Source: Panagrolaimus kolymaensis (Eukaryota; Nematoda; Chromadorea; Rhabditida; Panagrolaimidae). Taken from it: a DNA stretch of 64,000 bases. Within the stretch, counting starts at the first letter, position 1. Every line of letters starts with the position of its first letter. Below are positions 35,701 through 47,800 of the stretch, piece by piece. The stretch covers positions 930,001-994,000 of the forward strand of contig JAJQJQ010000012.1 in the NCBI GenBank assembly GCA_028622995.1, in the 5' to 3' direction. Position numbers and translations under genes: made by a program. Below the pieces are notes generated by a model. It saw nothing but the letters and a program-made list of their open reading frames with translations, was not told the origin of the DNA and did no database searches.

Positions 35701-36440
35701 AAAAACTAACTTCATAAACTTCAGTCCAAAATCTGTGCTTGAGGATTTTCTTCGCATTTTTAACATCTTTTTCATTCTTTAACAAATCCATATGACTTAA
35801 AACTCCCATAATTTTAGGCATACCATGAACTTGACAGATATTAAGCAATTCAAATGTTTCCATTTCAAAGCCGAATGATGCATCAATCATTAACAAAATT
35901 AAATCAGCTACTTTTGCAGCATCAATCATAGAATTTATGTCATTTTGAACTTCGATGAAAGTAACACGTCGGTTTTTTCCTGTAACAACAGTAACTGGAC
36001 CACGAATATCCACTATTGTATTCTTGACATAGTGTTTGAGAAGATCACGAAGAAGTGTTGATTTCCCAACTTTTGAAGGTCCAACAATTGCCACAACTAC
36101 TGGAGGAGGTTCTACGGGAGTTCGATCAACAAGAGGAGCATGAATTTTACGTTCAGTTAAATTTGCAGCTCTAAAAAAGGAATAATCAATGTATAAAAAA
36201 AATGAGGCAACAATGAAACTAACCTCGAAATAGCAATACGAGCTCTGTTAGCTGATTTGAAAGTGAAGGCTTTGAGATTATTAGTTTTAGATAATTTTCC
36301 TTGTTTAGCATCAGCTTTGGTTTTCTTCGTAATTTTTCCACCAGTTTTGTGAACTAAAAATAGAAATGTAAAAACTTTTGATGAAAATGGTTTAATAGCT
36401 TACCTGCATGTTTTTTATTCTTTTGTTCTTTGGTATCCAT
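32783..36440 (-). CDS. BMS1: Ribosome biogenesis GTPase BMS1
   Basis: Nucleolar GTPase of the small-subunit processome, needed for 18S rRNA maturation. About nine exons and roughly 1,080 aa; first exons 36440-36404, 36353-36224, 36170-35711, 35660-34880, 34832 onward. A Lys-rich N-terminus is followed by [20 protein letters not shown] and the P-loop GPSKVGKST, then [59 protein letters not shown] and [19 protein letters not shown]. The AARP2CN region includes [20 protein letters not shown] and [20 protein letters not shown]. Long acidic stretches come next, then the C-terminal domain ([46 protein letters not shown] region, [12 protein letters not shown]) and a basic tail. Complete by comparison with the family. 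Confidence 0.95.
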
Positions 36441-36874
36441 AATATCTGATTAACATTAAAATCAAAATATTCTGTAAATAAATAAAAAATTTCAAAGAAA
36501 TATTTCGAACAAGTTTTCAACAAAAAAAAAAGGCTGAGGATCAAAATGAAAGATTCAATCACAAAATTTTTTTATATGTTTTCGCGTCAAGAAAATATAA
36601 GGTCGATTATAATAAAAGTTTTTGGAGTTTACAGAAATTTTCTTCACCAATTTTTTTATATTTCTGTGTGATTTTAATTAATCGCTAGCTAATAGCTCTA
36701 TCAATTTATTTATTTATTTACAAAAGATTTAGTAACTATTACTCGCTTGTTTTGAAAGCATTAAAAACAACAGATAGTTATAAAAAGATATTATTTCTTA
36801 ATTTTTATCCATCATCAACTAATTTTTTTAATTTACACGCCATAATTTTTATTATTGTTCAAAAAATATTAATA
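36441..36874. promoter_or_regulatory. Bidirectional promoter region BMS1 / MAX
   Basis: 434 bp between two divergent start codons, so both promoters must lie here. AT-rich; no CACGTG E-box is present in it. Confidence 0.45.
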
Positions 36875-37368
36875 ATGAGTTATCGACATTCTGATAGTGA
36901 AAATGAATATAGTGATAATGAGGTATGTATTTCCAATCGACTCCAATGAAAGGTTTTTTTCTTACTTTTAAGATCGATATCGAAACAGCCTCACCAAATC
37001 CAAATGGTGAGAATTCTGGAGTAACTCATGACCACAAAAAACATGCAAGAGCGCAACATAATGCTTTAGAGCGTCGCCGTAGAGATAATATTAAAGATAT
37101 GTATGGTTCATTAAAAGATGAAATACCTAATTTTAATCATGAACGAGCTTCACGAGCTCAAATCCTTTGCAAAACCATTGAACAAATGCAATCACTTCAA
37201 AATGAAGCTGATGAAGCAGAAAAAGAAGTGAAAGTAGCGGAAGAAGAGAATGCAAAACTTTTAAAAGAATTAGAAGAACTTGAAGCAGCGGAAGCAAGTT
37301 GTCGAACAACACCCGAAAGAACCATTTCGAATGATCCAGTAACAAGCAATGTTTCTTTTATGAATTGA
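36875..37368 (+). CDS. MAX-like bHLH leucine-zipper transcription factor
   Basis: Obligate dimer partner of the Myc/Mad network, binding CACGTG E-boxes. Two exons (36875-36922, 36973-37368), 147 aa. An acidic Ser/Glu start (MSYRHSDSENEYSDNE) resembles the phosphorylated N-terminus of MAX. The basic region RAQHNALERRRRDNIKDMYG has the His, Glu and Arg residues that read the E-box; helix 1, loop and helix 2 follow (SLKDEIPNFN, ERASRAQILCKTIEQMQSLQ), then a heptad zipper rich in Glu and Lys. C. elegans has two MAX-like proteins, mxl-1 and mxl-2; the very close match to vertebrate MAX in the basic and helix 2 segments favours mxl-1. The ATG lies in an AT-rich leader. Confidence 0.92.
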
Positions 37369-37693
37369 TATTTTGCTATATTAGCTTTCTTGATTTACTT
37401 TATATTTTTATTTTACAGTTAAAAACAAAATGTACAATTTTTTTTAAAAGAATTAACAATTGACATGATAAAGGTATATCTTTCCATAAAAAAGAGTGCT
37501 CGAAGCACGCTTAAAAATAATCAACTAATTTGAAAAACTAATTAAATAAAAAACCTTCCTCACAAATTTTTTTTGCAAGTTATAACAACCGAAAAAATTC
37601 TTTTAATCGAGCACAATTAGAAGCAAAGTAAGGCGCTATTTTTTTTTTAAGGAAAGAAGAAAGGGGAAAATCAACAATAAAGAAAGAAAAAAT
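37369..37693. other. Convergent 3' UTR region MAX / ZNF277
   Basis: 325 bp between two converging stops, A/T runs only. Confidence 0.4.
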
Positions 37694-40132
37694 TTATTCG
37701 ATGGTGGTTGAACGAACTGCTTGAATTAAATCACGAAATTCAGCATGTTCATTTCCATCATCATTTAAAGGTGGCATATCTTCTGGAACTACAGCTTCAA
37801 CGGTATTTGCTTTGGATTCAGCAATAAGGCGTTCAGCTGCAGGAACATCGGTTGCTACAGCAACTTCATGTCCAGCTAATTCTGGACGTTGTTCATCTAG
37901 ATATGATTCAAGCATCCAAAGAAGATGATCGTTTGCAAACATTGGAACTAAATCTTCTTCAACATCCCATTTAGAGCGTTCAGGAATTTCTACAACTCCA
38001 TCAGCTTTTTGAACTTTTGCACGATAATTAGGGGTATTAAAGATCTGAAGAATAACAAAATTGGAATGAGTAAAATAGTTTATGAAAAAATGAAGGAACA
38101 AACTTCTTTTCGAAGATGATTGAGAAGTTTCATTCGACCATAAACATCAAGCTTTTCTTTTTCAATATATCCAATCAAATCAAATTTGTGAATTTCATTA
38201 AGATGATGTAAAAGGCCTTGAACTTTATCGTGACTATCATCACAAAATAAACAAATAACTCGAAGTTGATCTTCATCCGTGTTATCTTCTTGCCATTCAT
38301 GCCATTCCAAATCTTCTTCCTCTTCATCAGAATCTTGAAAAGCAGGCATGGTATCTTCAAAATCTTCTGCAAGAACTTCAAGCCATCGTTTTCCTACTTC
38401 AAGGTAGTTGATAACGTAAAAGCGATCCAACCATCGATTTTTGGGGTTCACTTCTCGATGATTTCGTTTACGCATATGATCCATGAGGGTATTACGATCA
38501 GCAAATGTTTTTTCACAATAAATGCATTCATTACTAAAAATTTATTTCTTTAGAAAATAAAGTTGCCGTTTATGATTATTATTACCGTTGAAGCTGATCG
38601 CGGAGGTAATCGAGATATTCATTAACAAAAACAAGGTTATCAGGTGAACCCAAGTTTAAGTGACTGAAAAATAGTGCGAATTGAAAAAAGCTTTTGAAAA
38701 AGCAAAAGGGCTTACTGAATCATGTAAAGATGATGAATAAGTTTAGCACGATTTCCACGAGCAACATAACGACAGAAGATGCATTGCATGGAAAAGCTTA
38801 CATCTTCCCGTTCACGTTGTTGACAAGCTAAAGCTTCTTCAAGTCGGCGCATAGCTAAACGTTGACGGCACGAATAATCTTCGGGGATGCGTTCACTCAT
38901 CTCATAGTAATATTCAGCTTTGCCATGATAAGGATTTTTCTCGTCGGGGACAATTTTAGGAAAAATAGTGCCAATATCATCCTTTGCAAGACGTTGACGC
39001 CAATGTTCAATATAACGCTTTGGATCAACAATTAGTTCCATTTCTTCAACGACTATTTGATGTTCAGAAAGGAGATGATCAGCAAATTTTGGAACTTCTT
39101 CAGGAAGATCAAAAAACTCCAAACACTTTATGCACATTGTTGGTCCGCCCCATTTAGGGCTAAATCCAACTGGAGGAACTGTACCAGAAAGAGTACGAAT
39201 GCGACCACGTGGGATTTGAAGTGAAGGTTTTTGTACTTCACGATGATATGGGGATTCATCATCAGAATCGGAGAAAGGTTCTTCAAGATCATAATCATCA
39301 CCATAATCAAAGCTTTCACCATTGGATGTAGCTGAATTTGATGTTCGATTACGACTACGACTATTTGCTAAATATAAAAAAATTAAGATAAAGTAAAAAA
39401 TAAAAAAGGCATACAATTAGTTGAGCGATATCGTTGTTTGTTGTTATCTCCACCTTTTCCAGCTGCCGCTTCACCTCCTTGATCGACAGATTTACCGGTG
39501 GTGCTGGATAAGGCACGACGCTTTTTGTCATTATTATCTTGGTGGTTTTTATCAAATGATCGTTGTTTTTGTGGTCCACCGCCACCACCAGAAGTATTTT
39601 TATACGAGTTTGTACGAGAACGATTTCCTCCGCTGGCATTACTAATCTTTTTATTATTGGAGTTTGAACTATCTCGCCAATCATTATCCTTAAAAAATAT
39701 GGATATATGAAAACTTTTTATCAAAGATGCATTAAAAAAAAGTCAAACCTTGCTGTTACTATTACTGGATCCTTTGAAATTATTATCACCAACAGATTTT
39801 TTTGGATTATTACTTTTGTAGTTGTTATCACTAACAGACTTCTTGCTGGTAATATTATCGCATCCTCCAGTAGATTTTCTACTTCCACGACGAGAATTCG
39901 GCTTATTGTCTTTAGCCTTGTTATCCTTCTCCGTGGTATTGGTTGTGATTGCTGCTGTTGGGGATTTTGGGGCAGCAGCTTTGTTATTATCGGTGTTATT
40001 GGTGGTTGTTGTAGTTGCAGGTTTTGATGCAGCAGCTGAATAGCTATTTAACCGTTGTTTAGGTTGCTTTTCCTTGTTATTAGTAACTTCCTTTACATCC
40101 TTCTCCCCAACTTGAGCACCATTTTCGCTCAT
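37694..40132 (-). CDS. ZNF277: ZNF277-type C2H2 zinc-finger protein
   Basis: About 700 aa in six or seven exons. The first 220 residues are low complexity (Lys/Asn/Thr/Ser, GGGGG run, RSRNRT). Then an acidic patch and the ZNF277 core: MCIKCLEFFDLPEEVPKFAD with HLLSEH, MQCIFCRYVARGNRAKLIHH, LNLGSPDNLVFVNEYLDYL, NECIYCEKTFADRNTLMDHM, NPKNRWLDRFYVINYLEVGK, and CLFCDDSHDKVQGLLHHLNE with HKFDLIGYIEKEKLDVYGRM. These blocks follow the vertebrate protein in order. The C-terminus is Glu/Ala-rich. The C. elegans member is, to my knowledge, ztf-7. The poly-Asn/Lys N-terminus is unusual compared with vertebrates. It shares a 2-kb divergent promoter region with the gene at 42137. Confidence 0.88.
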
Positions 40133-42136
40133 ATCTTTTAGTTAATAAAAAATAATAAAAATTTGGAAATAAATCCAGGGGTACCCTAAAATATTATGTT
40201 TCTCAAAATAAATAAATCACCACGTATTTTTTATTGAATGCTTTAAAAGGAAAACAAAAAATGAAATGGCGCTCACGAAATTTTTTTATAAGAAAATAAA
40301 CAAAGAAAAGAAAAAGTTAAGATGTGAAGAAGAAAAGAACACGTGAAGCTTGTTGATTTTTTTTATATTATTGTTGCTACTCTTGCAAAACACGTCAACA
40401 ACAACACTTACAACACAACAAAGTTGTTTATTATTTATTTGTAAAAAAAAATAATAATGGGAAATCATGGATCTATCATGTTAAAAAAATTTTTGAGGCA
40501 AAAAAGACTGCAAATTTGGAGCTTGTTGTACCAAAAATAGGAAGAAAAAAATAATAGAAAAACAACATGGGCCATCCATCCTTCTTCCATCATTGTTGTT
40601 AGTTGGCAGAAATAAAAAGTAGCGTTTCGAGATGCGAGAAGCTATTGTGATGATTGAAACACGCCTATTTATTTTCCCTTCAAACAATAATAACAGTTTT
40701 TTTTTTCAAAATTCAAAAAAATATTCTTTTGTTACACACCATTAATGTCCTAAATAGGAAAAAATATTATTACTATCTTTTCTGATTTTTTATATTTTGA
40801 AATCTCTATTTTTTTTTTCTATGTTCTTCATGACCTCCACCCGATTAAAGTAAACAATTTAGAGTGAAGAGCCGGCTAAACAACGATGAGGAGGATTAAA
40901 TAAAGATTTTTTGTGAAAAAAAAATAAATAAAAATAAACTGATTGCACTTTTTTTTGCAAGCGAGGAGGAAGAATAAAAAAAGGGTGATGGAGAATCAAA
41001 GATTAATCACCTGGAAAATAAACTGAAAATTAAAATGAGAAAAGATAATATCCGTATCACGGGCTTTTATTTCCTCCTCTTCGTCCATGTTTGGGGAAAC
41101 AAAAAACAACAACAAAAAACTGCCATGTTGGAGATAGATGTTTGGCTACTCTCACTTTTCATCCTTCTTCTTTATATTTTTCAGGCATACTTATTTTTCT
41201 CATAGAAAAAAAAATATTTTGAGGGTGGAAAAAAAGTGTCGCGTCGTGTTTTCCTTTGGTCTTCTTTCTTACCGCCTTGTCTGCCTGCTTGCCCTCTTCC
41301 TCTTTATTTCTTTTTTAGTCTTTGTTTCTTTTTCACAAGCTTTCTATCTATCTTTTTAACGCCGACATCAACATCTTCGGCAATAATAACACTGTTACAT
41401 ATTTTCCTTTCTTTCTTTTGGGCTTTTTCAATATTATTTTTTCCTTGCTATCTCTCTTCTCTAACTCCGCCTCTATATATTTTTAGGAAGAAAGGGGGGA
41501 AAGTGTATTGCTTTCCACAAAGGTAATGGAAAAAGAAATGGACGCTTGCTTTTTTGTTATGTTTTGCAGAAGCACGTGGTTTATCGCCATCGATCACGGG
41601 TAGAGTCTGGCGCCCTTTTTTTTCTTTCAGGGTCGTTTTGATTTTTTGATTAGTTTTTTTTATCATTCATTGAAAAAACTGTAAAATAAAAAAGTCTGAA
41701 ACAAAAATACATATAAATGGAATGAAGCAAAAAGTTTGTGGAAAAATGTGAAGAACAATGAAACAAGTTTATACGATTTTGTTTAATCATAGCTCTTAAA
41801 GATTTGTAAAGCATCAAAATCAAAAAATACGCACATCTTTTTATAGTATAATGAAAAATCCACTGACCTTTATTAAACAATCTATTAAAATATGTAAGCC
41901 ATAATAAATGATTTAATAGAGCAAAATACAGGTTTTGTACCATAGCTTCTTATGATATCTAAAAATTTAATGGTTTGTAATCCAAAGTTGTTGAAAAATG
42001 CTTTTAATTGATCCGACTATCATTTATTTTCAACGTTTTATTCTTCATTCGCGTTTCAAATTATGCCTAACTTTAAATAAACTTTAACAAAATAATATTA
42101 ATCTCTTCTTCTTTTTTCAGAACAATATTTCAATGA
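40133..42136. promoter_or_regulatory. Divergent promoter region ZNF277 / TAF1C-like, with two E-boxes
   Basis: 2 kb between divergent starts. CACGTG occurs at 40340-40345 and 41573-41578. The rest is A/T runs and TTCTTC tracts; ORFs such as 41138-41359 and 41236-41526 are Phe/Ser/Leu-rich and rejected. TTTTTTCAG ends at 42120, 16 bases before the plus-strand start, a likely trans-splice site. Confidence 0.45.
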
Positions 42137-44565
42137 ATGGCGTATTTAGGAAGTCATACAACAACTCCAATCATCCCAGAATTTTCTTGCGCTGGTTATG
42201 GTGATGTATTATTGGTGGAACCTCATGGAAAAAATGAAAGAATTTCTGTACCTGTTGTTCAACACAATTTAGCAACATTTTGGCAAAGACCTGGATTAAT
42301 ACCAATTTCTGCTGGGTTTCCTATTCCTTTGATGCATGCAGCAAGTTTTGGAGCAACTGGAGTATATTCAAGACCACCTGGAGCTTGGCTATTTTCAACA
42401 CCAAAAGTTCGAATATTTAAAAGAAATTTGATTTGTTCCGAATTACTTGATGTAAGGTTTTTCTTTTCATTTTTAAGCAAAGCTACACTAAAACCGTGGT
42501 TTATAATTTGTTTGATAACTTTGACAAAATTGATATCCGTTAAATTTTCAGAACTCTACTGAACCTTCTGGTGTTCGCCTCTTTGTCGTCAATGAACTAT
42601 CCGATCGGAAGACTTTAATTGAATCAGAATTCTCATTTACTAATCCATTTTGTAATCGAGACAGAATTTTCAAACTTACACATTCACAGTATTCAAAAAC
42701 CATGGAACTTCCTGCCGAAGCAATCGAACTTCGAACTTTTGAACATGAAAATTTTAAAAGAAAACTATTTGTGCGAACAAAGAATTCATTGAATTTATGC
42801 AATACTGAAGCATCAACAGTAAGTTAAATATTAAACTTTTATGAATAACGAATTTTTATTTTTAGATTGATAAATTCTTTGATTTTCCTGTTTGTGAATT
42901 CTTTCAAGTACCTTATTTAAATGGAGATTTAGTTATCGTGGATTCTTTTCAAAGATTGTGGCATGGAACTTTGGGAGCAAATTTTACAAGAAAGAAAGTC
43001 AATATTTTAACAAAGGTCAGAACTTTGAAAATGATTAGGCACTCTATTAATTTCCTTGTTTATATCACATCTTTTTATGTGCGAGTAATCACAGTAGCAT
43101 TTTAGGCAGCTGCACCAACCGATTGTCCGAAAATTGTTTTGGTAACTGATGGAGAAGAAATTCGTTTGGTGGATTTGAGAGAAAATCGTGAATCCACTGA
43201 TACGTTATTTAAAGTGGACGAACCAGCATTTTTTCGTACAGCATCTAATTCAACTATTATGGAAACTATGATTGATATTCATCGGAAAGAAGAAATTTTC
43301 CATTTAACAACATTACCTGATCGACCTTTTGCAACTATTGCTTCTTCTGAACGTCATCATTTTCTACTTGATCATCGAGTTCCTGGACAAGCAATTATCA
43401 CAATGGCTCACTCAATCGTTAATGGAGGAGATTATTGCTTTGTGGTAATTTGAGTTTTGAAAATAATCATACTTTTATGTTTTTTAGGCGCCACCAATGA
43501 AAGATAGTCTTCGAAATGGTTATATTTATGATTTCTTTTCATTAACACAAACACAAGAACCTCAAACAACTTATTGGTCATTCTATTTAAATACACACGA
43601 TTCAATTTGGTCATCACTTGGTCCAATTCAAACTCTTCAAATGCCGCAAGTTATTGAAAAATATTATTCCACACAATCGAAAAAGCATCCTAAGAATTTT
43701 TCTTCAAAGGAATTGCCATCGTATACTCGATCAATTTGTTATCAACAGTTAGCTCATGGCGTAAGTTTTCTTAAAATCTGTTTAACAATGTAGTTGTTTC
43801 TGTATGTTTGCTTATAAGCGAATCTTTAAATTTCAAAATATTGTAACTCAGATTTTGTGTTTTCTTTCTTTTTCGTTACCAATGCAAATCCTATTTTAGG
43901 CTCATAGTATTGGTGATACTCGTGCTCTTGTCTTTCGTCAAATGGATAGTGGTGATATTTGGTATGATAATCTAATCATTGATCCAAACACAGATCATCC
44001 AATTGATCAAGAAAAATATAGGAAAAATGCTTGTAAAAAAATTGAAAAGTTCTTTGGTCAATCTGATGATGCTCGACATTTTGGTTTACGAGCAACCGCA
44101 TTGAAAGCGGATGATGCAATTGTTCAAGATCCACAAATTAAAATGAAATGCTTTAAAATTCTTCCAAATTTATCTGAAGTTCCATCAATTGAAGAAATGG
44201 ATTTTTCTGAACCGCCACAAGACTATGATCCATTTGCTGAAATCGGAATATCTCAACCATTAATGGAAGCTGATGAACTTGATGTTCAAGATAGTACGAA
44301 TGAAGAAAATATTTATACAACTATTATTTTAAAACAATGGGCAAAATCTGATATTGCGTTTATAAATTATCACAATGAAACTATTGAAAATCAAGAAGAT
44401 GAAACTTTGGATGCTTCTCTGTCTCAAACTCAACCATTTCATCCTGGAGCTCCATTAGCGACGTCCACTCCAGCACCAAAACTTGTATCATTTACAGATC
44501 ATGTTGAAGAAGATGATGACGAAGAAATTAATTGGGATGAAATGGATATCAATGTGGAATATTAG
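42137..44565 (+). CDS. Possible TAF1C-like RNA polymerase I factor subunit
   Basis: Six exons in phase (42137-42451, 42552-42818, 42866-43015, 43106-43444, 43488-43760, 43900-44565), 669 aa. Start at 42137 and not the earlier ATG at 42133, whose frame closes after about 17 codons. The middle reads like blades of a beta-propeller: VTDGEEIRLVDLRE, FATIASSERHHFLLDHRVPG, AIITMAHSIVNGGDYCFVAP. The pattern of a 'local database' blade followed by a 'LLDHRVPGQ' blade is reminiscent of TAF1C, the SL1 subunit. The C-terminus is acidic (EEDDDEEINWDEMDI). No signal peptide or membrane segment. The family assignment is tentative; the gene itself is certain. Confidence 0.62.
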
Positions 44566-44899
44566 TTTATTTTTACGGGTTCTTGTTGTAAATATGATCT
44601 CAAAGTATGAAATTGTTTTTTGTAAATTTTGTTGATTTTTTTCTTCTTGTTTTTGTTGATTTTTAATAAATGTCTTTTTCTTACAATTGGCTCTTTGCCC
44701 TGTGAAAGTGTTTTTTAGGATAATTTAAAATTTAAAAATGATTTTTTATTGAGCAAATTTCAAAAATGAAAAATTTTTAATTAGGCAAAAAAAACTTTAT
44801 ACAATTTAAAGCTAAAAAATGAAGTGAAATTGAGGCAAAAAAAATTATTATTGCTTTTGAGGTATTACATAAGTTTGCAGCTTTGCATTTTTCTTTTCT
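44566..44899. other. Convergent 3' UTR region
   Basis: 334 bp between converging stops, with AATAAA at about 44666. Nothing else seen. Confidence 0.4.
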
Positions 44900-47800
44900 T
44901 TATAAATAATACCACCAATAAGCGATATTAAAAAATGCAAAACAAATAGGAAAAAGAAAAAATGAAAATTTATCTATAGTTCGAGCATAAAGCTCCCAAG
45001 ATTTTGGTCCTATTTCTCGAGGATGTGCAAAGGAAATATTATTGTGATCAAGGAAATCATTTTCAGCATGATATGAATTTTGTTGTGAAACATTTGGATG
45101 CTCATCAACATAACCTTGATTATTTCGACATGCACATGATCCAGCAATCATAGACATGGCAGTTTTCTTGAGATTTCCATTTAATCCATAACCTGGAGGA
45201 ATATAACCGTAATCATTGTCTCTGGGTTGACTCAACAAAGCCGCATTTTCTTCATCTGTTTTATGTCCAGGGCGTCTAAAAAAATGATTGGGTATTATTG
45301 GTTATCATCATATTTTATTGGAAAAACAATATTCAATTTGAAAAAAATCTTTTACCTATAAACAGCGGGTGGAGGAACATCATAATGATGAGGTTGTTGT
45401 TGCTGCACATTTTGAGGCTTCAAAGGTGTTGTCGGAGCTGGAGGTGCTTGAATTGCTCTTACAGGTTGTGGAGCCGGCGCGGTGGGTTTAGGATTTGAAT
45501 CATCTCGACTCAAATATCCAACCAATGCAAGTTCCAACAAGGAACAAAATACGAACATCATGCAAGATAGCATCCAGACATCTAAAAAAAAGAAAATGTT
45601 ATCTTGAGAAATCTCAAAGCCTTAAGCAACTTTACCAATGGCTTTAACATAACTGACACGTGGCAAATTTCTTATAATGTTACCAAATTGAAAAGTCATT
45701 GCAAGTAAACTATTGACACCTAACATCGTTCTTGCGGGAATTGCTTTGGTTCCAAGTACGAATGAAATCCATGCTGCAAAACAAAATGTATTATCAGAAA
45801 CAAAAATCAACAAAGATAAACAAGAGTTTATAAAAGTTAAAACAGATTTTAAAATGACGTTGGTTTTAGACAAAAAAATCTTCCTTTTTAATGCGACCTT
45901 TAGCATCAAAGTTTTTAAAAGAAGAATAACATACAGATAAAAATAGTGAGATATGTAGGTAAATATGCTTGCAAAATATACCATCCAGCTCGACGTTTAA
46001 AATGAAAAACCATAGTTAATTCATGCCAAAATCCAGCTGGATATGGAACTTTTACTCGAACCGCTTCAATATCAATTAATTCGTAATCAGCAAGTTCCAT
46101 TTTTTCTCTCATTTTTAATACTCCCACATCCGTCCATGCTACATCAACTTCATCGGTATTATAACTAAAAAAACAGCAGCAAATATTTACTTTTCTTCGA
46201 TATCTTCAAATGGATGCTTACTTGAATGATTCAAAAGTTAATCGACATGTAACATTATCAAATGGAAATCTTGTTAAGTCCATTTCGCATGGACCTTGAA
46301 GCTTTAAACGATAATTTGTCCATACACTTCCATTTGCTATAAAGTTTTTATTTTGAGGATTTCTGTGGCCATATTCGAATAAAAAACTTACAATAGATCA
46401 TTAAAAATACATTTTTAAATGGAGATTCGTGAATGGATGCTGATTTGGAATTAATAAAACAACTATTAGGTGTCCATAATTTTTTAAGCATCTCACCCGT
46501 CAATGAAATATTATATTTGCATGGTTCCATCCAACCATATTCTAATGCACCATCTAACCAAATTTCAGAAAAATATATATCCAGCTGAAATCGAGCAATG
46601 CGTTTAGTTAAAAAAAATGGAAATATTAAGAGAAAGCTATGTATGGTATAACAAGATAATTTAGTTCTAAAATGAGAGTGTGGATTGATAAAAGTAAATA
46701 CTTATCTAAACTTGTCTCAAACGTTATTTATGTTGCGTGAAAAGATATTTTTTATCATCACAATTTACTATAGTCGTTACAATATTCTACCACTTATTTT
46801 GTTTTTTTTGGTGGTGTTTGCAATTTTTTTTGTATTAAACAAAAAATCTTAAAGATCCATAATTACCACAGCCAAACTTGTGCTTTAATATTTTTATAAT
46901 CTGCTCCACCCACGGTAGTTGTTTTTTTTCGTTCAAGTACAAAATAGATTTTTTTTAGCGTTCAAAAAAGCAGCATTGTTAGTGCTTTGTTGAAAACAGC
47001 TTTATTTTCTTCCTCTTCTTTTTTTATCCTTCGTTATAAAAAGGATAAATAAGTTTTTACTTCCTATAATGTTTTTGTTGTTGCCTTCTTATTCTTAACT
47101 TTTTTTTCGGGAGTAGTAAAATTATCGATTTAACTTTCTTCAAGAAAGCATTTTTTTTTTCTCAAACGAGCTCAAATTGAAAGATGTTGGATGAGATGAT
47201 GAGGAGAAGAAAAAAAGAAGTTGGATGGAAAAAAGTTTAGCTAATTTTGAAAAGATTTTATAGGAATGTTTAAAAAGTTGATGAGGAGTTATAAAATTTT
47301 TCTGAGGTTAAATTTCCAAGAATATTTCTTCAATGCTAAAAGCAACCGATTGTTTTGAGTTTTACACATTTGGAAAGGTCAATGTGCTTTCATGGAAGAA
47401 TTTTTAAAAATAGATTTGTTTTTTTCTTCTCAAAAAACCAATAAAAAATTAAGATTTCTTTTAAAAATTCAAGGCTCCAAAAAAAAATGGAACAAAAGAA
47501 TGCCACATTTTTTCTTCTTCTTCCAACCTGTCTGAAGCATTAGCAAGCATGCTTCTTTGATATGCGAGTTTGCTTCAAAAACAAAGAAATAATGTAGTCA
47601 TTTTTTTTCTTTTCTTCTTCGTCAAAAAAAACCAGAAGTAGCATCATAAAGGTTTCATCGCTTTATGTCTCCGCGTCTTCAGAAAAAGGCATTTGTCGAT
47701 GATGATGACACAAAGTTGCTTTCCTTACAATAAAAAATGACGACACTTTTTTTCTTATTATTATTTTTTGCTTTTTTTACTTTCTTGCTTGCTGCATCTG

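Noticed and set aside
39707..40043. Plus-strand ORFs over the start of the ZNF277-type gene
   Set aside because: Antisense shadows of the Asn/Lys/Thr-rich N-terminus.
41138..41943. ORFs upstream of the TAF1C-like gene
   Set aside because: Phe/Ser-rich, overlapping on both strands, and no link to the well-defined first exon at 42137.
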